Counted from the first letter of the stretch, positions 36,833-45,839 are shown. The stretch: 64,000 nucleotides of DNA from Metallosphaera sedula DSM 5348 (GCF_000016605.1 NC_009440.1:1315789-1379788), one strand, 5' to 3'. Notes: generated from the letters alone by a model not told the origin. A program made the numbers and translations.

Positions 36833-37629
36833 CTCTCCTTCACCCTTTTCTTAACGGGGGTGAGAAGTTTATACAACGTGTCCAGATATTCCTGGAATCT
36901 CGGATCCTTAGGGTTTCTAGGCCTCTCCAGGTCTATGATCACCTCTCCCACGACTGTAGCTGGGCTTCCATTCAATACGTAAACCTTGTCTGATAGCTCC
37001 ACAACCTCATTCATGTTGTGGGAAACCATGACAGCGGTCTTGAGAGAGGTGTCCTCACTGAATATGGTGGAGTAAATCTCCTGCCTCAGACCTTCGGCAG
37101 TCAATTCGTCCAAATGAGCAAAGGGCTCATCCATGAGAAGAACATAGGGATCGGCTGCCAGGGCCCTAGCTATGGCTACCCTCTGCCTCATTCCTCCACT
37201 CATCTGCTTAGGGTAAAAGTCCTCAAATCCCTGAAGCCCAACGAGCTCAAGCATCTTTCTGGCTATCTTCTCTTCCTCCTCCTTCGGAAGTTTCCTGTAC
37301 TTCAGACCAAGCTTAACGTTTTCCAAAGCGGTTAACCAGGGGAAGGTTGCTATGGACTGGTGAATGAGGGCTATCCTGGGGGTAGGATGTAGAACCTTCT
37401 TTCCCATTAGCCTTACTTCCCCTTCGGAGGGTCTTATGAACCCACCTAGTATCCTAAGCAGAGTCGATTTTCCCACTCCAGACGGTCCAACTATGGCGGT
37501 AAGTTGATTCTCCTCCGTCCTAATAGAGACGTTCTCAAAGACCCTGTAATTGTTGGGATACTGAAATGCTAAATTGATTCCCTCTAGGATTGTTCCATCT
37601 GACCATCCCCGATCAACGTTAAATTCAAT
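36829..37629 (-). CDS. ABC importer ATPase (NitT/TauT type), probable ATT start codon
   Basis: About 266 residues when started at ATT 37629. Walker A GPSGVGKST, LSGG-type signature QMSGGMRQRVAIARAL, Walker B VLLMDEPFAHLD and the H-loop VSHNMNE are all intact. The frame is open and homologous to the family well upstream of Walker A, back to a TAG at 37645, yet contains no ATG, GTG or TTG before the GTG inside Walker A itself. A TATA-like aaaatatta (minus, about 37660-37668) predicts transcription start just before the ATT. So either ATT initiates or a start codon is lost. Energises the fused permease. Confidence 0.8.
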   Translation of the reverse strand: MEFNVDRGWSDGTILEGINLAFQYPNNYRVFENVSIRTEENQLTAIVGPSGVGKSTLLRILGGFIRPSEGEVRLMGKKVLHPTPRIALIHQSIATFPWLTALENVKLGLKYRKLPKEEEEKIARKMLELVGLQGFEDFYPKQMSGGMRQRVAIARALAADPYVLLMDEPFAHLDELTAEGLRQEIYSTIFSEDTSLKTAVMVSHNMNEVVELSDKVYVLNGSPATVVGEVIIDLERPRNPKDPRFQEYLDTLYKLLTPVKKRVKES

Positions 37630-37681
37630 TCTTAAAAGCTTATTCTATCATAAAGTAATATTTTGTGCTCGAGAGTTTGAC

Positions 37682-39655
37682 TTATCCCGTGGTGTCACGT
37701 TCCAGATCTCGTATTATGTACTTATCCCCTCTCTTCCTTAGAACTCGCAACCTCACCATCTCTCTCAGAACATCCTCTCCAAACTTGGAGGATACCTCCC
37801 TGAGACTAAATTCCCTTTGCCGAAATTCCTGTATTGCCCTCCTAACATCAAAGGTTAGGGGGTCTTGGGAGTAGACGCTCCTGCATAGCACCTCGATCTG
37901 AACATTGGACCTTCTCAGTTCGTCCCTGAGCTCCCTGTAACCTACCTTCATGCACAGTTCCCTCAGATCCTTGACGTCCAGGGAGATCAAGCTCATCACG
38001 GCATCTCTAGGTAAACCTGATCTAGCCAGTTTCACGCCCTCCGAGGGCACTCCGTACTTGAGGCTGTCGTGAATTTCCAGAGCCTTGCGATACCTGTCAT
38101 CCCCTAGAGCCCTCAAAACACGAAACAGGGCAAAGGAAATCCATTTGGCATTGGAGATCACCTCCATGAGATCCTTCGACGTCAGTTTCTCGCAAATTCC
38201 ATCTAGACTATTTCCATTCATCCATCTGTTGAGAAGCTCCCTTCCCTCTTTGCATCCCCTCAAGGCCTGTGCAACCGCAGGGGAACCTGCTATCACGGAC
38301 ACTAGGTCGGCGTCCTTGTTATCTATGGGAAAGCCTGACAGGGCCTTTACATCAATGTAGCTCACTGCTACTGCCCTTCCCAAAGGCGTTACTGTAACTC
38401 CTCGGTCCGTCATGACCAGCTTCATATCCCTTAGTCTCGAGATCGAGGACTCGACGAGAGTGTACCCTACCCCCCTGAAGTTGAAGGTAGAGTTTATTGA
38501 TCTTCCAAGTTCATCCATTTCAACGCCGTCATTCCAGGACACAAAGGCCAAGGAAAGAGTGTCCAGATCCGGTTTCACTCCCTCACCCCTAGTACTCCCA
38601 CGGTAGTACCTCTCCTCTAGTTGGGTCGCAAACTTATCGGAGTTGGCTATGATGATAACCATTCCCTCCTTGTCATACCTGGGCCTCCCTGCCCTTCCAG
38701 CCATCTGCCTGAACTCGGATGGGGAAATGTCTTTCCAGCCCTTGAATTCTCCCCTCTCATCAACGTTTGGCAACTTTAGCTCGTAAAAGACGACGGCATA
38801 AACTGGGAGATTGACCCCCTGACCCAGAGCGGTGGTGGATACCACGACGTTGAGGTTTCCCTCCAATAACATGTCGAGAACCTTCTTTCTGTCCTCGTGA
38901 GGCATTCCGCTATGGTAGTGATGAGCCCTGAAGTCCCTCCTCTGAAGCTCCTGTGCCAGGGTTTCTGCAGACCTCCTGCTCTTCACGAAGACCAGAGCAT
39001 TCTTTCCCATGGAGACTATCCTCTGGAGAACTAACACCAACAACTCAAATCTGGGACGAGTGAGCCTGGACGGTTTCAGGTTCTCCTGCCAATTACCGCA
39101 CTTGAGAACGTAGGGATAGGCCACGCACTCGTGGAGGGGAACTACCCTCTTCTCGTGCGAAATTAGCTTTGCATTTAACCAAGTCACGTATCTCTCAGGG
39201 TCGCTAAGGGTCGCGCTCAGGGCAATCACGGGGACTCTCCTGGACTTGGCCCAGAGGACAAGGTTCTCAAGTGCCAGCCCCCTGTCGGTCTCGACGTTAT
39301 GAACCTCATCTATGACGATTCTCGAGACGTCGTTGAGCCAGGTGTAGTTATGGCGTATTGCACTGTCAAACTTTTCATAGGTAGCGAGGAGGACGTCTCC
39401 CTTCATCTTTCTTAGGTCGTCCTCATAAACGTCCGAGTCAGCCATCACGGCGTTGGTTCTGTCCCTAACTGAGAGATATACCTCCCTGGACAAGGCCTTC
39501 AAGGGAGAGACGTAAACAGATATTCCCTCGTCTTCGACTAGAACCCTCTTGGCAATGTGAGTCTTCCCACTACCGGTGGGCGCGGAAATCAGGTAATTGA
39601 TATCCCTGTTGCTCTCGTACTCCCTGAAGAACCTCTCGGCCAGTGGAAAGTCCAT
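37682..39655 (-). CDS. Second Ski2-like DEVH-box helicase
   Basis: 657 residues: Walker A APTGSGKT (about 25-32), DEVH box, SATLSDPERY, motif V LGQGVNLPVYAVV and motif VI QMAGRAGRPRYD as in Hel308, followed by a winged-helix-like and helical region but no recognisable helix-hairpin-helix. It is shorter and divergent from 31191-33293, so probably a separate crenarchaeal Hel308-related or RNA-acting Ski2 branch. It is followed upstream, after 53 bp, by the degenerate Opp/Dpp operon on the same strand. Confidence 0.85.
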   Translation of the reverse strand: MDFPLAERFFREYESNRDINYLISAPTGSGKTHIAKRVLVEDEGISVYVSPLKALSREVYLSVRDRTNAVMADSDVYEDDLRKMKGDVLLATYEKFDSAIRHNYTWLNDVSRIVIDEVHNVETDRGLALENLVLWAKSRRVPVIALSATLSDPERYVTWLNAKLISHEKRVVPLHECVAYPYVLKCGNWQENLKPSRLTRPRFELLVLVLQRIVSMGKNALVFVKSRRSAETLAQELQRRDFRAHHYHSGMPHEDRKKVLDMLLEGNLNVVVSTTALGQGVNLPVYAVVFYELKLPNVDERGEFKGWKDISPSEFRQMAGRAGRPRYDKEGMVIIIANSDKFATQLEERYYRGSTRGEGVKPDLDTLSLAFVSWNDGVEMDELGRSINSTFNFRGVGYTLVESSISRLRDMKLVMTDRGVTVTPLGRAVAVSYIDVKALSGFPIDNKDADLVSVIAGSPAVAQALRGCKEGRELLNRWMNGNSLDGICEKLTSKDLMEVISNAKWISFALFRVLRALGDDRYRKALEIHDSLKYGVPSEGVKLARSGLPRDAVMSLISLDVKDLRELCMKVGYRELRDELRRSNVQIEVLCRSVYSQDPLTFDVRRAIQEFRQREFSLREVSSKFGEDVLREMVRLRVLRKRGDKYIIRDLERDTTG

Positions 39656-39708
39656 TCACAGGAGTTGAACCAGACTAAAAATAACGTTTTCCTTAACTAT
39701 TACCTCTC

Positions 39709-40512
39709 CTAGTTTCTCTTAACGTAGTCCCAACACTTCACCTGCGCGTCTTCTACCTGGACCATGGGAGGCTTCTGTAATCTGCATAGCCTCTGCAATT
39801 CCTTTTTCCTTCTCATTACCTCACAGTAATCGTGGAATCTGCACCCGCTGAGGCTCCCTCGTCCAACTTCACTCACCCCAACCTTTTCGCCCCTTTTACC
39901 AAGGCGTATTGCGGAGTTTGCTAGGACCATTGAGTAGGGATGAATTAGACGAGCCCCCGTCTCAACTACTTCATCCTCATACATCACTGTGACGGAGGTG
40001 CAAGGTGATATCAGGTCCACCGAACTTACGAAGAACAATGAGTCTAGTCTTCTGGACCTGATGATCTTGGCTAGGAGCCTCTCCACCTTGAGCCTCCCTT
40101 GCTCCTCAACTTCCTGGAAGAAGTCCTCAACTATTACGAATCTTGTCTTCTCCATGAAGAGAGGAGCAAGGTAAACCTTAACCAGGTTCAGGTCGCTCAG
40201 GTTATCCAGAAAATCGTCCGAAATTCCTAGGAGGAACATGATCTCCTGTGCTCTCTTGCTCGTCTTCAGCCATGCAGAAAGTAGATCCTTTACCCTTACC
40301 CTTCCCCTTTCGAGGTGACTGGGGATGAGATAGGTGGATCTCAATCCGTCCTTCTTTGACATGTACTCGCCGGTGAACGGGTCGATGTACTGGGCTTCAA
40401 TGTCGCCCCTTTTCAGGACTTGGGAGAATCCTCTCTTGTAATCGTCCCATTCTCCCAGAATACAGGTAATATCTCTTATCACGGGTATTGGGCCATCCTT
40501 CAGGACTATCAT
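39709..40512 (-). CDS. Degenerate OppF/DppF-like ABC subunit (pseudo-ATPase)
   Basis: 267 residues that can be laid on an oligopeptide ABC ATPase although the catalytic motifs are gone. The Walker A place reads CILGEWDDYKRGF (17-29), the signature place LSDLN (105-109), Walker B FVIVED (125-130) lacks the DE pair, and the H-loop is VSSVD. The family's C-terminal part survives: HPYS (191-194) and cysteines C224, C230, C243, C260 in the GCRF...CEV...C...CWDY pattern that in DppD/F-type proteins can hold an Fe-S cluster. It ends a four-gene operon and probably serves a structural or regulatory role. Confidence 0.7.
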   Translation of the reverse strand: MIVLKDGPIPVIRDITCILGEWDDYKRGFSQVLKRGDIEAQYIDPFTGEYMSKKDGLRSTYLIPSHLERGRVRVKDLLSAWLKTSKRAQEIMFLLGISDDFLDNLSDLNLVKVYLAPLFMEKTRFVIVEDFFQEVEEQGRLKVERLLAKIIRSRRLDSLFFVSSVDLISPCTSVTVMYEDEVVETGARLIHPYSMVLANSAIRLGKRGEKVGVSEVGRGSLSGCRFHDYCEVMRRKKELQRLCRLQKPPMVQVEDAQVKCWDYVKRN

Positions 40513-40536
40513 TATGCCACCTCGATGTCGTGAAGG

Positions 40537-41391
40537 TCATATCCCACAGGCATAGGCAATGCACCTTACCCTATGATTCCCCATGGAGACCCAGTTCACG
40601 TTTTCGAAGCACTTGGGAGTGGAGTGCTTACATATTCCCGAGTAGACGCAACCCTTCCCCTCTACTTTCTCCTCCTGGATCTCCCCGTTAATTAGATCTA
40701 TAGTGTAAGGATGTAAGGGAGACTGAAGGACGTCTTGACCCTCCTCAACGGTCTCGCCACGGTACAGCACAAGGACATAGTCGGCCAACCTGGAGAGAAT
40801 CCCAGGATTATTTTCGAGAAACATGAAAGAGCTCCTGACCGAACCCATGAGATCTATTATTGAGTTCATGACCGAGGCACGTCCTATATCTCCCAATCCA
40901 AACTCTAGGTCATCGAAAATTACGTATTCTGGTTCCAGAAACACGGCGAGCGCTATGGCTACCTTCTTCAGTTGAAGTGGGGTTAGTTGATATGGTAATC
41001 TCTCCATTACGTCAGCGCTGAGCCCCAGAAGCTTCAGATACTCAAGCCCTACTTCGACGCCGTACTCCGCATTTCCGATTTCATGTGAGACCACAATCTC
41101 AGCGAAGTGGGATCCGATCGTGTATAGCGGATTAAACATTGTTGAAGGATCATAAAATACTGCAGATATCTTCTCCCATCTAACCTTATGTAGAAGGTCC
41201 CTGGACTTTACCAAGTCTACGCCATCAAGGAGAATAGAACCAGATACGTTGTTCAGAAGTCCCAAGGTTGCAGGAATTATTGCCTCTTTTCCGCTATCCT
41301 TTTCGCCCAGAATTCCCACGGACTTCTTGTCCAATCTTACGCTAAAACAGTTAAGTGACCCCTTCACTGTGACACAGTTATACTCGAGCAC
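40537..41391 (-). CDS. Degenerate OppD/DppD-like ABC subunit (pseudo-ATPase)
   Basis: 284 residues, recognisable as OppD/DppD-like but catalytically altered: the P-loop is G29-EKDS-G34-K35-E36, with Glu in place of the phosphate-binding Ser/Thr; the Q-loop has Tyr80 (FYDPSTMFNPLYTIG); the signature is LTPLQ (136-140) in place of LSGGQ; Walker B ends D160-D161 instead of DE; the D-loop is GLGD; the H-loop has FLENN. The C-terminal HPYT and cysteines C248, C254, C261, C277 remain. It directly follows the DppC-like permease. It may bind nucleotide weakly at most. Confidence 0.72.
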   Translation of the reverse strand: MLEYNCVTVKGSLNCFSVRLDKKSVGILGEKDSGKEAIIPATLGLLNNVSGSILLDGVDLVKSRDLLHKVRWEKISAVFYDPSTMFNPLYTIGSHFAEIVVSHEIGNAEYGVEVGLEYLKLLGLSADVMERLPYQLTPLQLKKVAIALAVFLEPEYVIFDDLEFGLGDIGRASVMNSIIDLMGSVRSSFMFLENNPGILSRLADYVLVLYRGETVEEGQDVLQSPLHPYTIDLINGEIQEEKVEGKGCVYSGICKHSTPKCFENVNWVSMGNHRVRCIAYACGI

Positions 41392-42141
41392 CTATCTCAC
41401 CACCGTATCGGAGACCAGGAAGATTAAGACGAGAAGAATTGCCCTGAAACCAGCTGGGGGCAGAAACAGCCACCAGAAGTCAAATAGACGAGAGCTATTA
41501 AGAAGGGTCGTCAGGGTCGGGAAGTTGGGATCTCCTACCCCAGCTATTACGCCTAGCGCCGTGTAAACTGCTATCCCGTCAACCACGGAGGGCAAGAAGA
41601 AGCGCTTGGATAAGGCTTTAGCTATTTCCGAGGAACTTCTTACCCTTTGGGTGAGAGATATCTCGGGGATCCTGGACAGTGGATTCCCCTTACATACTGC
41701 CTCCGAAACCTGTCTTGAGATCACAGACCATCCAGTTAAACCCACAACTAGGGCAGTGAGGAAGAAGTTGGCCTTAACGAAGGTGACCTCTGGCGTCGCA
41801 AATAGGATGATAATGGCCATGAGGATAGGGACCCTCGGAAGTGAGGTTATGCCGTCAGAAATCCTCATCATTATGGACCTCACAGTACCGCAAGAACTCC
41901 CAGCTAACATACCGTATGAAACACCTAGGCCTACCTCTATGAGTGAGACCATTATCCCGAAAAGGAGGGTGTCCACAACTGCCCTAGCGTTTACGTTAAT
42001 CATGTTGGCACCATTCACGTAGGTTCCCAAGGGATACTCATGAGAGGGAGGGAGAAGTGGCGAACCTCCAGGTAGCTGAAGGAAGGTGAAGAGCAGAGCC
42101 CACCCAAAATAGGCGAGAAACGCAATCAAGGCCCATTTCAT
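41392..42141 (-). CDS. DppC-like ABC permease of the degenerate operon
   Basis: 249 residues, five to six membrane segments. The N-terminal PPSHEYPLGTYVNGANMINV corresponds to the HPLGTDxxGRD motif of DppC/OppC, and GLGVSYGMLAGSSCG to the following helix. The EAA loop is poorly conserved (SRIPEISLTQRVRSSSEIAKAL region). It overlaps the upstream permease by four bases and abuts the first degenerate ATPase-like gene, confirming one operon. Confidence 0.72.
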   Translation of the reverse strand: MKWALIAFLAYFGWALLFTFLQLPGGSPLLPPSHEYPLGTYVNGANMINVNARAVVDTLLFGIMVSLIEVGLGVSYGMLAGSSCGTVRSIMMRISDGITSLPRVPILMAIIILFATPEVTFVKANFFLTALVVGLTGWSVISRQVSEAVCKGNPLSRIPEISLTQRVRSSSEIAKALSKRFFLPSVVDGIAVYTALGVIAGVGDPNFPTLTTLLNSSRLFDFWWLFLPPAGFRAILLVLIFLVSDTVVR

Positions 42142-43358
42142 CTTCTCACCCTTGGATCAACGTAACCGTAGAAGATGTCTCCCACAAGCCCTGAGAGGAG
42201 GACAATCGTGGAGTAGAATATCAGGACCCCCTCAACCACCTTAAAGTCTCCATAAACTGCCCCCTCCCTCAGAAGGAATCCCAAGCCTGGCCAATAAAAT
42301 ATTGACTCCACCAGGAACTCCGCGACCAACATATCTACGAAGGCTGCTGAAATAGTGGACAGCGCCACTACGGAAGCGCTTCCCAACATGTGTCTGTAGA
42401 CTAATACTGCCCTTGAAAGCCCCTTAGCCTTGAAAGCGTCATTAACTCCATAGGGTAGAATTAGCCTGTTGGCGTAGGTTCCAATGAAGGGAAAGAAGAG
42501 CGCGACTACTGGGAAAACTATGTTGACGCCGCTCTCGACTTTTAGGTGAAAGGCGTAAATTAGAGACAACGCAATAACCCAGGAAGCCAATGCATTCCCT
42601 ATGTATTTCCACCTCCTCACAATCTTGGTTAGCAGACCTTCCTGCGCAACGCTCCTCACAGCCATGAAGGAGCCAAGGTAAATGGACAGCGAGAAGGATA
42701 TCCCGGACAGTAGGCTGGTGTAGGGTAGTGCAGACATCAGCAGAGAGTCCACGTCAAGACCGTAATGCTGGCTCAATCCAAAATTAAAGGTTAAAAGTTC
42801 AAGGATAACCCTGAATAGGTTCTCCCCATGAAGCATCTCTAGAATAGCCGTAATGACTGAAATGATAAGGATTGAAACAAGGAATGACAGAAACCTCTTT
42901 ATCACGTACCCGGAGAGCGATCCAGTCCCCCTGGAACTGGCTAAATCTCCTATGGCCCTTTCCTGAACCAGGAGAACTGTCCCCCTGAATCCCATTGCAG
43001 AACCCACAAATACCAGGAGAATTCCTGGCAAAGATAGGGGGGCCAGTTCCTCAACGTAACCGTGAATTACGTAAACATAAAACGAGGTAGAGTTGAGGGA
43101 CACATTTTCCACTTGCCTTAGAATCAACGTCTTACTCCCATTCAGTATCACAGTAGCTACGGGAGGCCCCTTATTCATTACAGACCAGTATTGGCTCTGC
43201 CAGTCACTTGGTGGCACTGCACAGTTACCCTGTCCATAGGACACCAGAGAGATGTACTGACTTTCTGTGGCCAAGAAGGAGAGATATATCCCAGCTACGA
43301 TTAATATCAATGATATTATTACTAGTGCTCTCGCTCTCATTTTGGAATGGTAGGCCAA
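42138..43358 (-). CDS. DppB-like ABC permease with extra N-terminal extracytoplasmic domain
   Basis: 406 residues. From about residue 150 it follows DppB/OppB (GYVIKRFLSFLVSILI, the EAA region NDAFKAKGLSRAVLVYRHMLGSA, YWPGLG and the closing GYVDPRVRR). The first about 125 residues are extra: a membrane segment (11-30), an exposed 31-107 part with glycosylation sequons, and a second segment (108-125). The extra part might take the place of a binding protein, as none is encoded nearby. First gene of the operon; a TATA-like ttttaaataaa lies about 25 bp upstream. Confidence 0.75.
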   Translation of the reverse strand: MAYHSKMRARALVIISLILIVAGIYLSFLATESQYISLVSYGQGNCAVPPSDWQSQYWSVMNKGPPVATVILNGSKTLILRQVENVSLNSTSFYVYVIHGYVEELAPLSLPGILLVFVGSAMGFRGTVLLVQERAIGDLASSRGTGSLSGYVIKRFLSFLVSILIISVITAILEMLHGENLFRVILELLTFNFGLSQHYGLDVDSLLMSALPYTSLLSGISFSLSIYLGSFMAVRSVAQEGLLTKIVRRWKYIGNALASWVIALSLIYAFHLKVESGVNIVFPVVALFFPFIGTYANRLILPYGVNDAFKAKGLSRAVLVYRHMLGSASVVALSTISAAFVDMLVAEFLVESIFYWPGLGFLLREGAVYGDFKVVEGVLIFYSTIVLLSGLVGDIFYGYVDPRVRR

Positions 43359-43395
43359 TCAACTTAAAAGACTTTCTCTTTATTTAAAATTTTCT

Positions 43396-43406
43396 AAAAA
43401 AAAAAA
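43396..43406. repeat. A11 homopolymer in the divergent spacer
   Basis: Eleven consecutive A between the Opp/Dpp-like operon start and the vWA gene. It lies just upstream of the operon's likely TATA box (about 43380-43391) and may stiffen or open promoter DNA, or vary in length. Confidence 0.6.
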
Positions 43407-43529
43407 CTACTTTTTGATTTGACTGATATGTAGAGTTGGTTGAGAACTTGAGAGGGATAGACTTCATCTTATTGCAAGAATTGGAAATAATATGGCAAAG
43501 TTTAAACGTCGCGATAACTATTTTGTTCC

Positions 43530-44684
43530 ATGGGACTTTCAGTACTTTTCAACGTCAGCCATAGCAAGAGCTTTACCCAGGAAATTAGAGCAATGTTCAG
43601 AATTGTCCTTGTTCCTGAATCGAAATTTGAAGCTAAGAACCTCCACTATGTGATCCTGATTGATAGGAGTTACTCCATGAAGGGTGAGAAGCTGGAGATG
43701 GCCAAGGAGGGAGCTAGGTTACTTGTTGATAACCTGCCCAAGGATAGTCGTTTCTCCTTACTGGCCTTCAACGAAAAGGTGTCGATAATCAAGGAGCATG
43801 AACATCCTTCAGAGATGGGGAAGGAACTTGAGAGCCTTAAAGTTGGAAGCGGTACCGCAATGTATAAGGCATTACAGGAGGCATTTAACCTAGCTAGAAA
43901 GTACGGCGAACCAACATACGTTATATTGCTCACTGATGGGGTTCCCTCAGACATGGGATGTATGCCTGGGCTATCTAGGAAATTTGACCTAAACAGATGT
44001 CTTCCCGTATATCAGGGATTGTCAGTACCTGAGAACGTACAGATCATATCCTTTGGAATTGGAGATGACTACAGCGAAGAAATACTCACTGAGGTTTCAG
44101 AAAAGGGAAGAGGCTTCTTTTATCATGTTACTGACCCTGCTCAAATCCCTGAGAAGATGCCCAAGCTGGTAAAATCTGAGGTTGCTGCTAGTGACGTAAC
44201 GGTGGATCTAGTGTCCGAGTCCCCTGTGAAATTACTGAACTATGATTCCCTGCCTGTAAGGATAAACGCTGTTGAAGGCGTGGTAAAAATTTTTGGAGAA
44301 ACGGTAATTCCCAAGGAGTATACGGGAAAGTTTATGACGCTTAAGGTGAAGTACAGGGATGAGAAGGGGATTCGGGATAGGACACAGGAGTTCTTCCTGA
44401 CCCGCGCACAGAACCAGCAGGACTTCATCTCAGCGATCGACAGAGACGTCATCATGGAGTATGAATATCTGCAAACGCTTCAGAACTACTCCAGGGATCT
44501 AGAGGCTAGAAACCTGGTTGAGGCCACGAAGAAGTTGGATAGGCTAAGGGAGATAGCGGAGCAGACCAGGAGACAGGACCTTCAGGAGGTGGCGGAGGAA
44601 CTCACGAGAAAAATGACAAGCGGAGAGGGTAACCCGAAGGAAATTGCGAGCGAGGTTACAAGGAAGATGAGGGGTGCGGAGTAG
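43530..44684 (+). CDS. von Willebrand factor A (MIDAS) domain protein
   Basis: 384 residues. The vWA domain (about 37-215) has a complete metal-ion-dependent adhesion site: D45-x-S47-x-S49, T109 in KVGSGTAM and D136 in LLTDGVPSD. A beta-rich domain follows (about 215-290) and a helical, charged C-terminus (about 300-384). No signal peptide or membrane segment, so it acts in the cytoplasm, probably as a protein-interaction platform. TATA-like tttaaa at about 43500 gives a leaderless start. Divergent from the degenerate ABC operon. Confidence 0.85.
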   Translation: MGLSVLFNVSHSKSFTQEIRAMFRIVLVPESKFEAKNLHYVILIDRSYSMKGEKLEMAKEGARLLVDNLPKDSRFSLLAFNEKVSIIKEHEHPSEMGKELESLKVGSGTAMYKALQEAFNLARKYGEPTYVILLTDGVPSDMGCMPGLSRKFDLNRCLPVYQGLSVPENVQIISFGIGDDYSEEILTEVSEKGRGFFYHVTDPAQIPEKMPKLVKSEVAASDVTVDLVSESPVKLLNYDSLPVRINAVEGVVKIFGETVIPKEYTGKFMTLKVKYRDEKGIRDRTQEFFLTRAQNQQDFISAIDRDVIMEYEYLQTLQNYSRDLEARNLVEATKKLDRLREIAEQTRRQDLQEVAEELTRKMTSGEGNPKEIASEVTRKMRGAE

Positions 44685-44716
44685 AGCTATTTATACTGCG
44701 AGGAGAGTTCTCTATT

Positions 44717-45130
44717 ATGATAGAGTTTGAGGTTACGAAGGGGTTTCCACCAGGCCTTCGTGAGAGGGTTTGGGAGATAGTCAAGGACGTTAACTCGATG
44801 CCCAACTACTGGAAGGGCATAAGGGAGCTTCACGTAAACAGGGTGTCAGAGAACGTGTTTGAGGGCGAGGTTAGGTTTGCGTTTCCTTCCACATCTAGGG
44901 TGAGGATAGAGGTTCTCGATCACGCAGTGGTTCTCCATTTTCTGAGCGGTATCCTCAAGGGAACAAACAGGATTGAGGTTAGGGACTCAGCCATAATCTC
45001 GACGTGGAAAGTCGAGATGCCCCTTTACATGAAACCCTTTGAGGGAAGGAACAAGGATCACTTCTCCCAGGGGACCGAGCACGCACTTGAGAGGATAATC
45101 GAGGCCGTGAAGTTACCCTCGGTCTCGTAA
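44717..45130 (+). CDS. SRPBCC (START-like) domain protein
   Basis: 137 residues with the ligand-binding helix-grip pattern: VWEIVKDVNSMPNYWKGIRELHV, then strands NVFEGEVRFAFP and VRIEVLDHAVVLHFL, and a long C-terminal helix (HALERIIEAVKL). Such proteins bind lipids or small hydrophobic ligands or act as cyclases. It has its own TATA-like tatttatac at 44688-44697, so it is expressed separately from the vWA gene. Confidence 0.72.
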   Translation: MIEFEVTKGFPPGLRERVWEIVKDVNSMPNYWKGIRELHVNRVSENVFEGEVRFAFPSTSRVRIEVLDHAVVLHFLSGILKGTNRIEVRDSAIISTWKVEMPLYMKPFEGRNKDHFSQGTEHALERIIEAVKLPSVS

Positions 45131-45189
45131 TAATAAGGCTTGAGTAACGGAGAGATGGCTAATCCCTACTTGGGGACAAGTTACCCCGG

Positions 45190-45612
45190 CTATTCCAGTA
45201 GGTTTACCTCGACACCCTGCCTTGATAGGAAAGCCTTGGCCCTGAGAAACTCCCTGTCAGCTGTCACAAGTTCACTTGCCCCCAGAAGAACGGCATAGCT
45301 AACGTGGAGAAGATCAAGCGTCCTCAATTTCACCTCCTCCGCTATCCTCAACGCGAAATGAACCACCTCCGTCGTCTCCCCCATGGGCGAGGACCTAATC
45401 TTAGGGAGACTCCTCACTGATATGTTGAACCTATTAATGATGCTCACGGCGTTGGGCAAAGGGTCTGTCATATTCCTAGAAAGGTAGCTAACTAGTTCCA
45501 CGAAACCCAACTCTGACGTGATTCCGCCCTTCTCTAACTCCATTATGGCCCTTTCTCTTCTAGGATCGTTAAGGATGGACAGAAGAATAACGCTAGTGTC
45601 GAAATATTTCAA
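45190..45612 (-). CDS. vapC: VapC-type PIN-domain toxin
   Basis: 140 residues of PIN fold with the acidic residues in place: D5 in MKYFDTSV, E39 in FVELVSYL, D100 in TLDLLHVSYA and D119 in TADREF. VapC toxins cleave tRNA or rRNA with Mg2+. The start overlaps the antitoxin stop by four bases, the usual VapBC arrangement. Confidence 0.88.
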   Translation of the reverse strand: MKYFDTSVILLSILNDPRRERAIMELEKGGITSELGFVELVSYLSRNMTDPLPNAVSIINRFNISVRSLPKIRSSPMGETTEVVHFALRIAEEVKLRTLDLLHVSYAVLLGASELVTADREFLRAKAFLSRQGVEVNLLE

Positions 45613-45839
45613 TACCTATCCCTTTCGCTCAGGAAGTCCTCTAATGGCTTGTCCAGGAGGGGAACGCCCACCTTCTTAGACCTATCTAGGACCCGCCTCC
45701 ACTCCTCAGCCTCCTTGAGCCCCTCAGAGATGATGAAGCTCAGCGCCTCATTCCTCGAGCTAAACAACCCTAGGGATACAAGTTCGTCTATCTCCCTGAT
45801 TACCTCCCTCTTCAGCCTCACAGAGACTACTTCACTCAT
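45609..45839 (-). CDS. vapB: VapB-type ribbon-helix-helix antitoxin
   Basis: 76 residues: an N-terminal ribbon-helix-helix (VVSVRLKREVIREIDELVSLGLFSSRNEALSFIISEGL) for DNA binding and an acidic C-terminal tail for toxin binding. It neutralises the PIN toxin and should repress the operon through the palindromes at its start. A TATA-like element falls in the spacer after 45840. Confidence 0.88.
   Translation of the reverse strand: MSEVVSVRLKREVIREIDELVSLGLFSSRNEALSFIISEGLKEAEEWRRVLDRSKKVGVPLLDKPLEDFLSERDRY

Noticed and set aside
37682-39655. Helicase as part of the degenerate ABC operon
   Set aside because: There is a 53-bp gap without overlap and no functional link; co-transcription is possible but not supported enough to merge.
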